Shown piece by piece: positions 42,431-51,730 of a DNA stretch of 64,000 nucleotides. Where the stretch lies: contig NZ_FOCF01000012.1 of NCBI RefSeq assembly GCF_900110035.1, positions 1-64,000 on the forward strand, in the 5' to 3' direction. The position numbers and the translations under genes were made by a program. The DNA comes from Sphingomonas gellani. GTDB taxonomy: Bacteria; Pseudomonadota; Alphaproteobacteria; Sphingomonadales; Sphingomonadaceae. The notes beneath the pieces are model-generated. The model was not told the DNA's origin and made no database searches. It worked only from the letters and a program-made list of their open reading frames with translations. Numbering within the stretch: position 1 is the stretch's first letter; the number at the start of each line of letters is the position of its first letter.

Positions 42431-43408
42431 ATGATCAAGCAGATTGCGCTCGCCTTGGCGGTTGCGGGGCTTCTCATCGGACCCGTGCAAGCCAATGACA
42501 GCACCGCCGAGAGAGCGGCGGGCGGCCTGGTCCTCACCCGCACCGACGCGATCGACATGGTGGCGGAAGACCTGTTCGTGTCCGCCACGCTGGTGCGGGT
42601 ACGCTACGTTTTCCGCAACCGTACGCCGGCCGACATCCGTACCACCGTCGCTTTTCCCATGCCGGACGATGATCTTGCACAGCGTGAATATGGCGATGTG
42701 GCCGTCCCCCGCGGCTTTGCGACAGCAGTCGATGGCAGGCCGGTGAGGATGGCGGTCGAGCGCAAGGCGATGGTGAAGGGCCAGGACCATAGCGCGCTGC
42801 TTGCTTCGCTCGGCATTCCCGTCACCGGCGACATGGATACGCAGTTGGATCGGCTCGGCCAGGATGGGCGCCGACGGCTGATCGCGGCCGGGCTCGTCAC
42901 GGCGGAGGACGGCGTCCAAGGCACCGCTGGGCACCTGACGCCGCTTTGGACGGTGAAGGAGACATGGCACTGGGATCAGGTCTTTCCGGCAGGTCAGGAC
43001 CTGTTTGTGGAGCATCGCTATCAGCCCGGCACAGGCGGGAGTGTCGGTACGGATCTCACCTTGCCGGGCTTCCGTCGAAGTGCGGATGGCAGGGCCTTTG
43101 CCGCGCGCTATTGCACGGACGCGACGTTCCTGGCGGGTATCGATCACCTTGCCCGGCTGGCGGGGCCGGACAAAGCAGCGGCCCTGCCCGAGGAACGGGT
43201 AAGCTACATCCTCAGGACAGCCGCCAACTGGCGCAAGCCGATCGCGAGCTTCCGGCTGGTAATCGACAAGGGTGCGCCGGAAAACCTCGTGAGCTTCTGC
43301 GCGGAGGGCGTGCGCAAGATCTCCCCCACGCGGTTCGAAGTGCGCCGAACGAACTGGCGTCCCGACCGTGACCTGGATGTGCTGATCATACGTCCGCGCG
43401 ATCGATGA
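42431..43408 (+). CDS. Exported DUF4424 family protein
   Basis: A protein of 325 residues with a signal peptide (MIKQIALALAVAGLLIGPVQ, then AND). NDSTAERAAGGLVLTRTDAI followed by DMVAEDLFVSATLVRVRYVF and TTVAFPMPDDD is the start of DUF4424, and WHWDQVFPAGQDLFVEHRYQ is the conserved middle. The C-terminal cysteines (RYCTDA, SFCAEG) probably pair. The family is secreted and uncharacterised. Confidence 0.85.
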   Translation: MIKQIALALAVAGLLIGPVQANDSTAERAAGGLVLTRTDAIDMVAEDLFVSATLVRVRYVFRNRTPADIRTTVAFPMPDDDLAQREYGDVAVPRGFATAVDGRPVRMAVERKAMVKGQDHSALLASLGIPVTGDMDTQLDRLGQDGRRRLIAAGLVTAEDGVQGTAGHLTPLWTVKETWHWDQVFPAGQDLFVEHRYQPGTGGSVGTDLTLPGFRRSADGRAFAARYCTDATFLAGIDHLARLAGPDKAAALPEERVSYILRTAANWRKPIASFRLVIDKGAPENLVSFCAEGVRKISPTRFEVRRTNWRPDRDLDVLIIRPRDR

Positions 43409-43474
43409 CCACGAGGCACGATCCGCAAGACGCTTTCTGCCCGACCGTTACCGATCACAAGGATTTCCCCCCGC

Positions 43475-44092
43475 ATGTACCTCGTCCCCGCTCTACTGCT
43501 CGCCCTGACGCTGCAGCCCGCCGGTAAAGCGCCGACGAACCCTGCCGATGTAGCGGAAGTTGACGCCATCGATTGCCGCCTCGACCAGGCGAGCTACATG
43601 CAGTTCGCCATGGCAGTCGCGGGCGAGGAGCAGCTTGCCCGCAAACGGCACTGGAAGAAGGTCGCGCCGAGAAACTCGTTCATCGACGAGTACGAATTGC
43701 CGCAGCCGATCGTCGTTGCCGGTTCCTACAGCACGCGACATATCGGGTTCACCGGCAACGGTATCCTCGCCATTCTGGACGTTCCCGATCCGGCCATCAT
43801 CGCGCGCGCGGAGCATGTCGACAATGTGGTGACCGCCCAGCCGGTGATCGACGCCATCGTCGCGACAGGCAAGCGCACGCGCTCTCAAGCGGAGGCGGAC
43901 ATGCCCTTCCGCAAATTCCTGGGCGAGCGGATCATCCAGGACAAGACCGAGCCTGCCCGCGAGGGCGAGGACTTCGGCAGCCACGTTGTCGTAGCGCGCA
44001 CGATCTCCAACGCCACCACCCATCCGGGCAAGACCTTTTACGGCTGCTCCTACAGGTTCGAAATGCTCGACAAAGACGGCAAACCGCTGTGA
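43475..44092 (+). CDS. Exported protein of unknown function
   Basis: A protein of 205 residues with a short signal peptide (MYLVPALLLALTLQPAGKAP). The mature part has two Cys about 150 residues apart (DAIDCRLDQASYMQ and FYGCSYRFEML). The C-terminal FYGCSYRFE parallels LIGCEYRRPE of the protein at 39304, suggesting distant relationship. It lies 66 bp after DUF4424 on the same strand. Confidence 0.65.
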   Translation: MYLVPALLLALTLQPAGKAPTNPADVAEVDAIDCRLDQASYMQFAMAVAGEEQLARKRHWKKVAPRNSFIDEYELPQPIVVAGSYSTRHIGFTGNGILAILDVPDPAIIARAEHVDNVVTAQPVIDAIVATGKRTRSQAEADMPFRKFLGERIIQDKTEPAREGEDFGSHVVVARTISNATTHPGKTFYGCSYRFEMLDKDGKPL

Positions 44093-44180
44093 TGGCGCTC
44101 ACCTTCGGCTTGACGGCAGGCCATCGAGATCCTTTCACGGCCGAAACAGGGTTTCGGGCCACATTGCAGGCACAGCAAGC

Positions 44181-44435
44181 GTGAAACGCCAAAGGAGATG
44201 GCTTACGGTGTTCGCGCGCCTGGCTCGCGTCACCGCGCTGCTCATTCTAAGCCTCATTCTTGCGACCGTCTGCTCGGCATTGCTCGCTCAGGAAGGCGCA
44301 CTGGGCTCCTGCTTCGAGGGGAGTTGCGGGTACATCGGCGCCTTCTTCTGCGTGCCTCTCCTGACGATCACGTTCTACATCTTCTTCAAGAAGCTCACGA
44401 ACCGGTGGCTCGGCCACAAGCCACTTCTACCATAG
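44181..44435 (+). CDS. Small membrane protein (2 TM helices)
   Basis: A protein of 84 residues starting with GTG. A basic N-terminus precedes a first helix (VTALLILSLILATVCSALLA), and a Cys-containing loop (GSCFEGSCGY) leads to a second helix (GAFFCVPLLTITFYIFF). The function is unknown. Confidence 0.5.
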   Translation: MKRQRRWLTVFARLARVTALLILSLILATVCSALLAQEGALGSCFEGSCGYIGAFFCVPLLTITFYIFFKKLTNRWLGHKPLLP

Positions 44436-44489
44436 CCGGATGTACCTTGAGCCTGCCGACACTTACCGCGTGACGGATGGCCCCGGCAT

Positions 44490-44675
44490 TCACGGCTGTG
44501 TCTGCTCAGATGGCCGTGCAGGGCCAGGTGGAGGCCCATCCGGGTAGGGGATCAGGTCCCCCGTTCCCCATAGCAGCCACACGAACGCAGCTAGAAGGAG
44601 CAACCCGAGCGCGGTCGCTGCGATCAGAGACCAGCGCAGATAACGCCTTGGCAACGCTGATCGCCGGATCCACAT
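44490..44675 (-). CDS. Small single-pass membrane protein
   Basis: A protein of 61 residues with a basic head (RRSALPRRYLR), one helix (WSLIAATALGLLLLAAFVWL) and a Pro-rich tail (YPDGPPPGPARP). GAGGAACG lies upstream of ATG 44675. The function is unknown. Confidence 0.45.
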   Translation of the reverse strand: MWIRRSALPRRYLRWSLIAATALGLLLLAAFVWLLWGTGDLIPYPDGPPPGPARPSEQTQP

Positions 44676-44966
44676 CGATCGTTCCTCGAAGCTCAGGACC
44701 CAGCTGCGCCGCACGATCTGCCTGTTCTGCCATCGGTGCCGTTGCTCGACAACCGTGATGATCGAAAGATGCGCTAAACGGGCGTTCAACTGAAACTGGG
44801 GAACACATCGCACTTCCTGTAAGGTGCGAGCCGACCCATTTCCGGTCGTTCGGGCCGGCCTTTCCGCATCCCAGCTTCGGTCATTTGTTAATCTGACGCA
44901 GAGCCACTTTCGAGCACGTTCTTCGGCATTGCGACGGGCATGGTATGGTGGCCGGCGGCCATGACG

Positions 44967-46133
44967 CTACATCCGACCAAGAGCCTCGACAGCATCTCCA
45001 ACCTGCCAACTATACCAAACGCCATCATTGATGAGGTTGAGCATGTCGCCCCTGCCGGCGAGCAGCGCCGGTCGCTCCCAGATGAAGTGCTCGGCAAGCG
45101 ACGAGTGCTCGTGGTCTGGCGAAAAACGCTCGATGAGTGGCAACCGCCACGAAGCGAGCATCCTCACCTCTTCACCCTGACCATCGCCACCCAACTCAAC
45201 CAGCGCAAGCCGCGCGGCGTCGTCTCCGTAACCGCCCGCAAGCAGCGCGTGGCGGCCGTCCGTGGCGATTGCATTCACTCCAGACAGTCCGTTGCGCCAC
45301 CACCGGACCGGTTGGCCGGGACGTAGGTGAAGCAGCGGAAATTCAGTGTAGGGGCACACCCACGCGCCATCTTCAGTTACCGTCATCGCATAGACGTCCG
45401 CCAGGAACCCGGCATCGTCTGGCACTGGCCCGACCGGCAGCGTCGCGCCATCGGCGGCGAAGCAGGCCGCAACTACCGCCGTCCGATCGATAGTTTCGGG
45501 GAAGCGGTCCATGTTGCCGAAAATGCCCTCGTCGAACCAACCCACCCAAACACGGTCGGCGAGATCGACACCTACGTATTCAATAGCGTCGCCGAGATGG
45601 AGGCGTACGAGCAACGTGCCATCGGACGTGAACAGCCGGCCGTTGGGCTCATCGCGCCCATTCGTGGCGGCAATCAACCAGCGACCATCCGGAAACCCGG
45701 CGAGTGCAAGCGAGGGGCTTTCGAGCGGGACCGTCGGGCCATGATGGAGCGTCGTGCCGTCGAACCGCCACAGGCGGGCGATACCACGCGCCGCGACCGA
45801 CTGCGGCCGCTCCGGCGAGTCAGCCGCAAGCGGCTCAGTCTCCTGCCGCCGCACCCGCGCCCAAGCGCCCGCGAGATCGACATTGGTGCCCAGTAGGCCG
45901 AGCGCCCCATCAGGTAGCACTGCCATCGTGACTAGCTGCCAACCAGCGGGCAACGGCGGGAGGTGCACGGGTGAGTGAGGAAGGCTTGTCGCTTGCACGA
46001 AGTATGAGTGAGCGCGTTCTGGAGCGGCGGCAAGGGGCAGTCGGGCGGAAGGTTCTTTCCAGCGGTTGCCCGGCTGTACGTCAGGCTGTGGGCGTGAGCG
46101 GCCCAGCTGCTCCTCGGTAGGGGCGACCCACAT
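44967..46133 (-). CDS. Beta-propeller-like protein of unknown function
   Basis: A protein of 388 residues without a signal peptide. Repeated strands with GA/DG turns and Trp (ALAGFPDGRWLIAATNGRDE, GVDLADRVWVGWFDEGIFGN and MTVTEDGAWVCPYTEFPLLH) suggest a WD/NHL-like propeller. Similar proteins are found scattered among bacteria as uncharacterised, as far as I recall. The start at 46133 is uncertain; the open frame reaches 46283. It is probably cytoplasmic. Confidence 0.65.
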   Translation of the reverse strand: MWVAPTEEQLGRSRPQPDVQPGNRWKEPSARLPLAAAPERAHSYFVQATSLPHSPVHLPPLPAGWQLVTMAVLPDGALGLLGTNVDLAGAWARVRRQETEPLAADSPERPQSVAARGIARLWRFDGTTLHHGPTVPLESPSLALAGFPDGRWLIAATNGRDEPNGRLFTSDGTLLVRLHLGDAIEYVGVDLADRVWVGWFDEGIFGNMDRFPETIDRTAVVAACFAADGATLPVGPVPDDAGFLADVYAMTVTEDGAWVCPYTEFPLLHLRPGQPVRWWRNGLSGVNAIATDGRHALLAGGYGDDAARLALVELGGDGQGEEVRMLASWRLPLIERFSPDHEHSSLAEHFIWERPALLAGRGDMLNLINDGVWYSWQVGDAVEALGRM

Positions 46134-46427
46134 GCGGTCATTCGCGGCCTCTTTTCGCTTCCTCAACTTCGGCCTTTCATTCAGTTCGGCTTGACGGCAG
46201 TTTTCGGTGGGTCGGGTCAGTCGGCTATGTATCGTGAGGTGGGTGGATCGCGGACTGGCAGCTATGGGCCAGACTGGCGGCAACGGACATTACAAGTCGT
46301 TCCACGCGCTAACACCACTCGCGCATACAAGGCATTCGCGACATTGGGGTGACGGACCGCCAAGCAACCAGAGGGTAGGTACCATTCGGCCTTCTTGACG
46401 AAGATTGCTGGGCGGGAAACCGTTTGA

Positions 46428-46730
46428 TCATGCGGTAGGTGATCTGCCCGTTGCAAGTGCCTGGAGCGCAGCTACGTGGCCTTGAAAGGCGGATCGTCCC
46501 GCGGCTGTCGCGGCGATCCAGGTCCTCTGGCGGGTGTTAAGCGTCGCCTTACGTAGCTGGACATACCCGCCATCGCTGAGCTGGGCGAGATGCTTGGATA
46601 AGACGGAGTCGCTCACGCCCAGGATCTCGCGGGCCGTCGCGAACTCCATCTCGCTGACATCCGCCAGCAGCGCCATGAGTTGAAGCCGTGCCGGCGGGTG
46701 GATCAGCGGATCAAGCCGTTCAACGCTCAC
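46428..46730 (-). CDS. Winged-helix transcriptional regulator (MarR/ArsR-like, HTH_34 type)
   Basis: A protein of 100 residues consisting of a single winged helix (LIHPPARLQLMALLADVSEM, then ATAREILGVSDSVLSKHLAQ LSDGGYVQ). It overlaps the upstream membrane-protein gene by 11 bp, a recurrent pair in proteobacteria. The divergent promoter region has several TTTCCA/TGGAAA half-sites that are good candidates for its binding. Confidence 0.85.
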   Translation of the reverse strand: MSVERLDPLIHPPARLQLMALLADVSEMEFATAREILGVSDSVLSKHLAQLSDGGYVQLRKATLNTRQRTWIAATAAGRSAFQGHVAALQALATGRSPTA

Positions 46731-47178
46731 GACCCGGTTCCTTCAATTCCTGCCGGTACACGCGTTCCCATACGATGCTCACGATTGTGGCTACGACGGC
46801 GAGCACGATCCCGATCGCCACGGGCGCCCAGTCCAGGCCGTATCGCTCCTTCAGAAGGATCGCGCTCACCAGAGCGGCGAACGCGATCGCCACGAGCGTG
46901 AACGTGATCCGTCTTGTGCGGCCTATGCGATAGCCGTTGACGAAGAACCCATCACGCCGACGGTCCCGCGCGACGGTCATAACGGTGGCGGCCAGACAGA
47001 CCATGACCACTACCACCGGCCAGGAGCCGGGCAGTGCATAGCCTGCGATCAGACTGCCCAACAGCACTCCGACCGCGGCATGCCGGGCAAGCGACCACCT
47101 AGTCCGCGTGGCCAACACGCCGCGCGTCGCCCGCATCATGTCCAGTGTCCGCGCTGCCTCCTGTTCGTCCATGTCCAT
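46720..47178 (-). CDS. Membrane protein paired with the winged-helix regulator
   Basis: A protein of 152 residues with four hydrophobic segments (for example GVLLGSLIAGYALPG and FTLVAIAFAALVSAILL). The N-terminal helix is acidic (MDEQEAARTLDMMRATRG). It is transcribed before the regulator gene and overlaps it. The function is unknown; such partners are often annotated only as hypothetical. Confidence 0.75.
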   Translation of the reverse strand: MDMDEQEAARTLDMMRATRGVLATRTRWSLARHAAVGVLLGSLIAGYALPGSWPVVVVMVCLAATVMTVARDRRRDGFFVNGYRIGRTRRITFTLVAIAFAALVSAILLKERYGLDWAPVAIGIVLAVVATIVSIVWERVYRQELKEPGRER

Positions 47179-47197
47179 TTTCCCAACACCACCATCC

Positions 47198-47263
47198 GTT
47201 TTCCAGATAGGCAACTTACGACTTGACGATTTGGAAAACAACTGTCACTTTCCAGCTTGGAAA
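47198..47263. promoter_or_regulatory. Cluster of TTTCCA/TGGAAA half-sites in a divergent promoter
   Basis: GTTTTCCA (47198-47205), TTGGAAAAC (47231-47239) and the dyad TTTCCA-AGC-type TTTCCAGCTTGGAAA (47249-47263) all share the same hexamer. They lie between the membrane-protein/regulator operon and the CPBP protease gene, so one regulator may control both directions. Confidence 0.65.
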
Positions 47264-47285
47264 CAAGGTCCAGAGAAGTGCCGTC

Positions 47286-48044
47286 ATGCTGATCTTGGGG
47301 TGGATGGCCGTTATGGCTGCGGGTGGTACATGGTGGGTGCGGCGCGATGTTACGGCCTTTGCGCGGTTCGAGGCGCTGTCCAACACGAGCGACCGGCAGC
47401 GATTCTACCGTCGATGGCTCGTCGAAAGCTTTGCCGTTCTGGTGGGCGCAAGCGTGATCAGCCTTTGGTTGGCAGACGCGCTGTCACCTTTCAGCGCCTT
47501 TCCTCACGCATTCGCGCCCGCGAACCGCGCATTGCAGTCCCGTGGCCACCCGTCCGGCGATCATTGGCTGCCCATGGCCGTGGGTCTGTCGGCGGGGATC
47601 GCAATATCGGTCGCAATCCAGTGGCGCCGTCTCAAGGCGGCGCTTTCTCCCCAACCCGGCGCGGATGCCGCGCTGATCCCCCGCAACCGGCGCGAGGCCG
47701 CGCTCGCCCTGCTATTAAGCCTCAACGCTGGCTTCAGCGAAGAACTATTCTTCCGCCTGGCGCTGCCGCTGCTTCTTTTCCATGTCACCGGCTCGCTAGC
47801 AACCTCGCTGGCTGTGTCGATGCTGTGCTTCGGGCTGGCGCACGCGCACTATGGGTGGAAGGGCGTTCTCGCCACCATGGCCGCCGGTGCGTTGCTGACG
47901 TTCTACTATCTCCACCATCGATCGTTACTGCGAGTCATGATTGCGCATGCGGTGATCGACGTGCTGGCCTTCTTCATTCGGCCGGCGATCGCCGACTGGA
48001 TCATCGCGCGCAAACCGCCGCGATGGGCTTTCCTGGCGGCGTGA
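47286..48044 (+). CDS. CPBP family intramembrane glutamic endopeptidase (Abi/CAAX-type)
   Basis: A protein of 252 residues with about seven helices. The signature is FSEELFFRLALPLLL (EExxR), then FGLAHAHYGW (His) and MIAHAVIDVLAFF (HxxxD/N). Members are Rce1-like intramembrane proteases, some linked to bacteriocin immunity. The start at 47286 follows the palindromic operator. It is divergent from the winged-helix pair, and a hairpin follows the gene. Confidence 0.88.
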   Translation: MLILGWMAVMAAGGTWWVRRDVTAFARFEALSNTSDRQRFYRRWLVESFAVLVGASVISLWLADALSPFSAFPHAFAPANRALQSRGHPSGDHWLPMAVGLSAGIAISVAIQWRRLKAALSPQPGADAALIPRNRREAALALLLSLNAGFSEELFFRLALPLLLFHVTGSLATSLAVSMLCFGLAHAHYGWKGVLATMAAGALLTFYYLHHRSLLRVMIAHAVIDVLAFFIRPAIADWIIARKPPRWAFLAA

Positions 48045-48101
48045 AACGGCTGCGCTGGTGTCGCAGCGGAAAACCGGTCCTGAGCGACCGACTTTGGGCG
48101 T

Positions 48102-48121
48102 GATCGGCTCGGCCGATCTTG
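48102..48121 (+). terminator. Terminator-like hairpin after the CPBP gene
   Basis: GATCGGC-TCG-GCCGATC (48102-48118) is followed by TT, 58 bp after the stop. It also speaks against the minus-strand frame that overlaps this place. Confidence 0.4.
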
Positions 48122-48496
48122 GCTGCCCCGACCCACAATGCGACACTCAGGACTTGTTCGAGGCTCCTCAACTTCGGCGATCCCGTCATGTTCGCTGAAC
48201 GGATATCCTCTTCCGCCTGGAAAGCGATGAGTGGCGCCAGCCGACGGAGCTGCTCCGCGATATCATGGAAGATGTCGCTGATCCACCGCTCGTGCGGATG
48301 CGGAGGCTCGTCCATGCCTTCATTCATTCCGAGTGCGAGGAGGCGCCCGTGCGCGTCGCCCTGAACGATGCCGCTCCGCTCTACCGCGACGCGCCCCAGT
48401 CCGCCGACCGTCAACAACCCTGGGAGACGGCTTCGATCCTCATTTGGAAGCACTTGTTAACACTCTGATGGCAATGCTCCTGATGGGAGCATCCGT

Positions 48497-50278
48497 TTGC
48501 AAAAATATCAGGAAGAAGCCAGACTCGCAGCCTTGTGCCAGCTCAAGCTGCTGGATACCCCGGCGAGCGAGAGCTTCGACCGCATCACGCGCATGGCAAG
48601 CCAGATCTTCAACCTGCCAATCGCCGCCGTCTCCCTGACCGACCGTGATCGACAGTGGTTCAAGTCGCGGGTTGGCATCGACCATTGCAGCATCCCGCGA
48701 GAGAAGGCGCCTTGCGCCCAGGTGGCGGAGACCACTGAGCCGCTCGTCATCGAGGACTTCGCCATCAGTCCCTGTTACGCCGACAGCCTGCTGGCCCGCG
48801 CGGGTACGCGCTTCTACGCCGGCGCGCCGCTGGTCACCAGCGACGGCTATGGTCTGGGTTCCTTGTGCGTCCTCGGAACAGAGCCACGTCAGGTAACTCA
48901 GTCAGAAATCGCGGCTCTGACCGACCTTGCTGCCATGGTGATGGCGCAGATCGAGCTGCAGCATGCCTTTGGACGTATCGATCCGGTCAGCGGCCTGGCG
49001 ACCCAAACGCAGTTCCGCGACGACCTCCTGGACCTCGCCCGCGATCACCCAAGCGAGCGGCGGTTTGCCGTCGTCGTCGATCTCGCGCGCGATGACGAAC
49101 TGAGCCAGTTCCGCCAAGCAATGGGTGGTGCGCGGGTCGACGACATGATCCGGGAAGCGTCACTGGCGTTGCAGACAGCGCTGCAACCTGCGCGGACGGC
49201 CTATCAGGTCGGTGCGGCGCAGTTGGCCTTTCTGTCACCGCCCAACGTTGAGCAGGATGCTTACCTGAGCCTCCTGCGCTCGACCTTTGGCGCCATCCGT
49301 GCGGTCTCGTCGGTCCGGTTCGTAACCAGCGTCGCTATCGGCGTTCGCCCTTTCACCTTGGGCGATGTGTCGGCCGACGACGTTCTGCGGGGTGCCTGTA
49401 GCGCCGCACAGGACGCCCGGCGAGAGGACGGCGCCATCGCAGTCTTCTCCGCTGCCAACGACATGGCTCATCGGCGTCGCTACCGCCTGCTACAGGATTT
49501 CGGGGCGGCTCTGGAGGCCGACGACCAGCTCCGGCTCGTTTACCAGCCCCGCCTGGATCTGGCGACGGGTCGCTGCACCAGCGTGGAGGCCCTGCTCCGC
49601 TGGCGCCATCCGAACCTGGGCGACGTCTCCCCTGGCGAATTCATCCCGATCGTCGAGCGAACGTCGCTGGCGCGTGCGACCACCCAGTGGGTTCTCGACG
49701 CAGCGCTCGACGAGCTTGCCGAGTGGCAACGATCGGGTTCCTCGCTCAACCTGTCGATCAACATCTCGGCCACCAACTTCGGCGAGGCCGACCTTGTCGA
49801 GCGCATTCAGCTGGGCCTGTTACAGCGTCGCCTACGCCCCGAGCGGCTTGAAATCGAGCTGACCGAGAGCGCGATTATGGATCAGCCGGATCGGGCGCTG
49901 GTCATGTTGCACCAGCTCGCGGAGACCGGTGTGTGCCTGGCGATCGACGATTTCGGAACCGGGCAGAGTAGCCTCGCGTACCTGCAACGGTTGCCCGCTC
50001 ATGTGGTAAAGATCGATCAGGCGTTCGTGCGCAGCCTTTTGTCTGGCGATAGCAGCGACGCAGTGCTGGTCGAAACCATGGTGGATCTGGCTCACAAGCT
50101 GGGCTTCCGCGTAGTCGCCGAGGGCATTGAAACGCAGCAAGCCGCAGCACTGCTGGCACGGATGGGCTGCGAGGAAGGTCAGGGTTATCTGTTCTCGCGC
50201 CCACTGGAATCCGCAGCACTGGTCGCGTGGCTAGCGGAGCAGGATGCCGCGTCGGCAGCATCTATCAAGGCTGCGTAG
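48497..50278 (+). CDS. GAF / degenerate GGDEF / EAL cyclic-di-GMP phosphodiesterase
   Basis: A protein of 593 residues. The GAF domain (residues about 10-155) has FNLPIAAVSLTDRDRQWFKS. The middle domain aligns with GGDEF but its signature is replaced by GAAQLAF, so it should not make c-di-GMP. The EAL domain (about 335-580) keeps SVEALLRWRHPNLGDVSP, LEIELTESAIM, CLAIDDFGTGQSSLAYL, VVKIDQAFV and VVAEGIET, indicating active hydrolysis. A TTG start is used. It is cytoplasmic and probably signal-regulated through GAF. Confidence 0.9.
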   Translation: MQKYQEEARLAALCQLKLLDTPASESFDRITRMASQIFNLPIAAVSLTDRDRQWFKSRVGIDHCSIPREKAPCAQVAETTEPLVIEDFAISPCYADSLLARAGTRFYAGAPLVTSDGYGLGSLCVLGTEPRQVTQSEIAALTDLAAMVMAQIELQHAFGRIDPVSGLATQTQFRDDLLDLARDHPSERRFAVVVDLARDDELSQFRQAMGGARVDDMIREASLALQTALQPARTAYQVGAAQLAFLSPPNVEQDAYLSLLRSTFGAIRAVSSVRFVTSVAIGVRPFTLGDVSADDVLRGACSAAQDARREDGAIAVFSAANDMAHRRRYRLLQDFGAALEADDQLRLVYQPRLDLATGRCTSVEALLRWRHPNLGDVSPGEFIPIVERTSLARATTQWVLDAALDELAEWQRSGSSLNLSINISATNFGEADLVERIQLGLLQRRLRPERLEIELTESAIMDQPDRALVMLHQLAETGVCLAIDDFGTGQSSLAYLQRLPAHVVKIDQAFVRSLLSGDSSDAVLVETMVDLAHKLGFRVVAEGIETQQAAALLARMGCEEGQGYLFSRPLESAALVAWLAEQDAASAASIKAA

Positions 50279-50483
50279 CCCTTCATCGTTGCCGCATGAC
50301 GTTGCAGGTTCGAAGAGCCAAGTTCGCCTGTGGTAGAAAAGGCTCCCAAAAAGAGCCGGCACTGTCGAGCGGCGGCTTCACTCGGCGCGCCTGGTATGAT
50401 CACGGCATTTATAAAGCTGGCAAGCTCGATTGCACCCTGGATGCCGCGTGACGGATCGAGCTGACGGTCGTACCGCCTCTGCT

Positions 50484-51412
50484 ATGATGGAAGTTCCGAT
50501 CCAACCTGCTACTCACAGGCGCCGCCGCTGGATCGAGCGGCTTCCCGTCGCTCGCGACCGCCCGGTTCTCGGCACGCTCGCTACCCTCGTGATCGTAGCG
50601 GTCGCTTGGGCGCTACGCGCGGCCGTCGACCCGTTGCTGCCGTCCGGCTTTCCGTACGTCACCTTCTTCCCGGCCGTGATCGTCACCTCGTTCTTGTTCG
50701 GGGTGCGTCTCGGCAGCGTGGCCTCTATCCTCTGCGGGTTGCTCGCCTGGTACTGGTTCATACCCCCGGCCCGCGGCTTCGTGCTGACCCAAGGCGCCGG
50801 CTTCGCGCTCGGCTTCTACGTGTTCGTCGCTGGTACCGACCTGGCGCTGGTGCACTGGATGCAGGCCGCCAACCGGCAGCTCGCCGGCGAGCGCGAGTTG
50901 AGCCGGTCGCTCGCCGTCACGCGCGAGCTGTTGTTCCGCGAACTTCAGCATCGCGTATCCAACAACCTCCAGGTCGCGGCTGGCTTGCTGACCGTCCAGA
51001 AGCGACGGCTCGATGACGCTGAAGCGAGGGCGGCACTGGACGAGGCGGCTAACCGGCTCAACCTCATCGGGCGGATCAGCCGCCAGCTTTACGATCCATC
51101 CGGGGCGGCCCAGCCACTCGTGCCTTTTCTCGGCGCGCTGTGCCGCGACGTACTGGACGCCAGCGGAAGAACCAACCTGACCCTGACGCTTTCCGGCAAC
51201 GAACGCCTGCGCCTGCAGCCGGACGCCGCGATCTCGCCATCACCGTGCACGACGACGGCAGGGGTCTGCCGCCCGGGTTTGATCCCGAGCAGACCAGCCT
51301 AGGACTGAAGATCGCGACCAGCCTGGCGCAGGGACAGGGAGGCCATTTTCGTCTTGAGCAGCGAGACGGCACATGCGCCACGCTGATCTTGCCTGCCAAT
51401 CTGGTAGCCTAG
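50484..51412 (+). pseudogene. HWE/HisKA_2 sensor kinase with deleted and frameshifted ATPase domain
   Basis: The first frame (50484-51302) encodes a DUF4118-like four-helix membrane domain (YVTFFPAVIVTSFLFGVRLG), then the H-box LFRELQHRVSNNLQVAAGLL. It goes wrong after LTLSGNERLRLQPDAA. The second frame (to 51412) resumes with DLAITVHDDGRGLPPGFDPE, then GLKIATSLAQGQGGHFRLEQ. The expected N-box segment of about 40 residues is missing at about 51225-51235 and the frame changes there. Without the N-box the kinase cannot bind ATP, so the gene is inactivated by a small deletion. Confidence 0.75.
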
Positions 51413-51544
51413 TTCCGCTGCTGATGAGACCCATAGTCGGTCACTCAGGACCGATTCCTGGGCGCCGAAAGCCGCCATCTGCTCATCTCAGCGGGAGCCG
51501 AGCAATCGGCTGGGCATCAAGCGCAGCTTAAATTGCACATAGTA

Positions 51545-51730
51545 ATGATGAGTGAACCGAAGATCGCCAAGATAGTTGAATCGACCGAGGAGCATCGGCG
51601 CGATAACCCGCTTCTTCCGTCTCGTGAGGATCACGAGGCGGCAAACATCTTGCAGCCTGCCGATCATGAGATCACCTTGAGCCTCATCGACGAAACGACG
51701 GATCAGCGGCGCAACAATGCGGAGGGGTAG
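51545..51730 (+). CDS. Possible small soluble protein
   Basis: A frame of about 61 residues, highly charged (AKIVESTEEHRRDNPLLPSR), with no ribosome binding site. Its TAG overlaps the GTG of a second small frame. It could be a small stress protein or may not be expressed. Confidence 0.35.
   Translation: MMSEPKIAKIVESTEEHRRDNPLLPSREDHEAANILQPADHEITLSLIDETTDQRRNNAEG

Noticed and set aside
48001..48453. 150-residue minus-strand frame between the CPBP and GAF-EAL genes
   Set aside because: Part of it (ERWISDIFHDIAEQLRRLAP) looks protein-like, but the frame overlaps the CPBP gene's 3' end and a terminator-like hairpin and has no ribosome binding site. It is left as a weak possibility.
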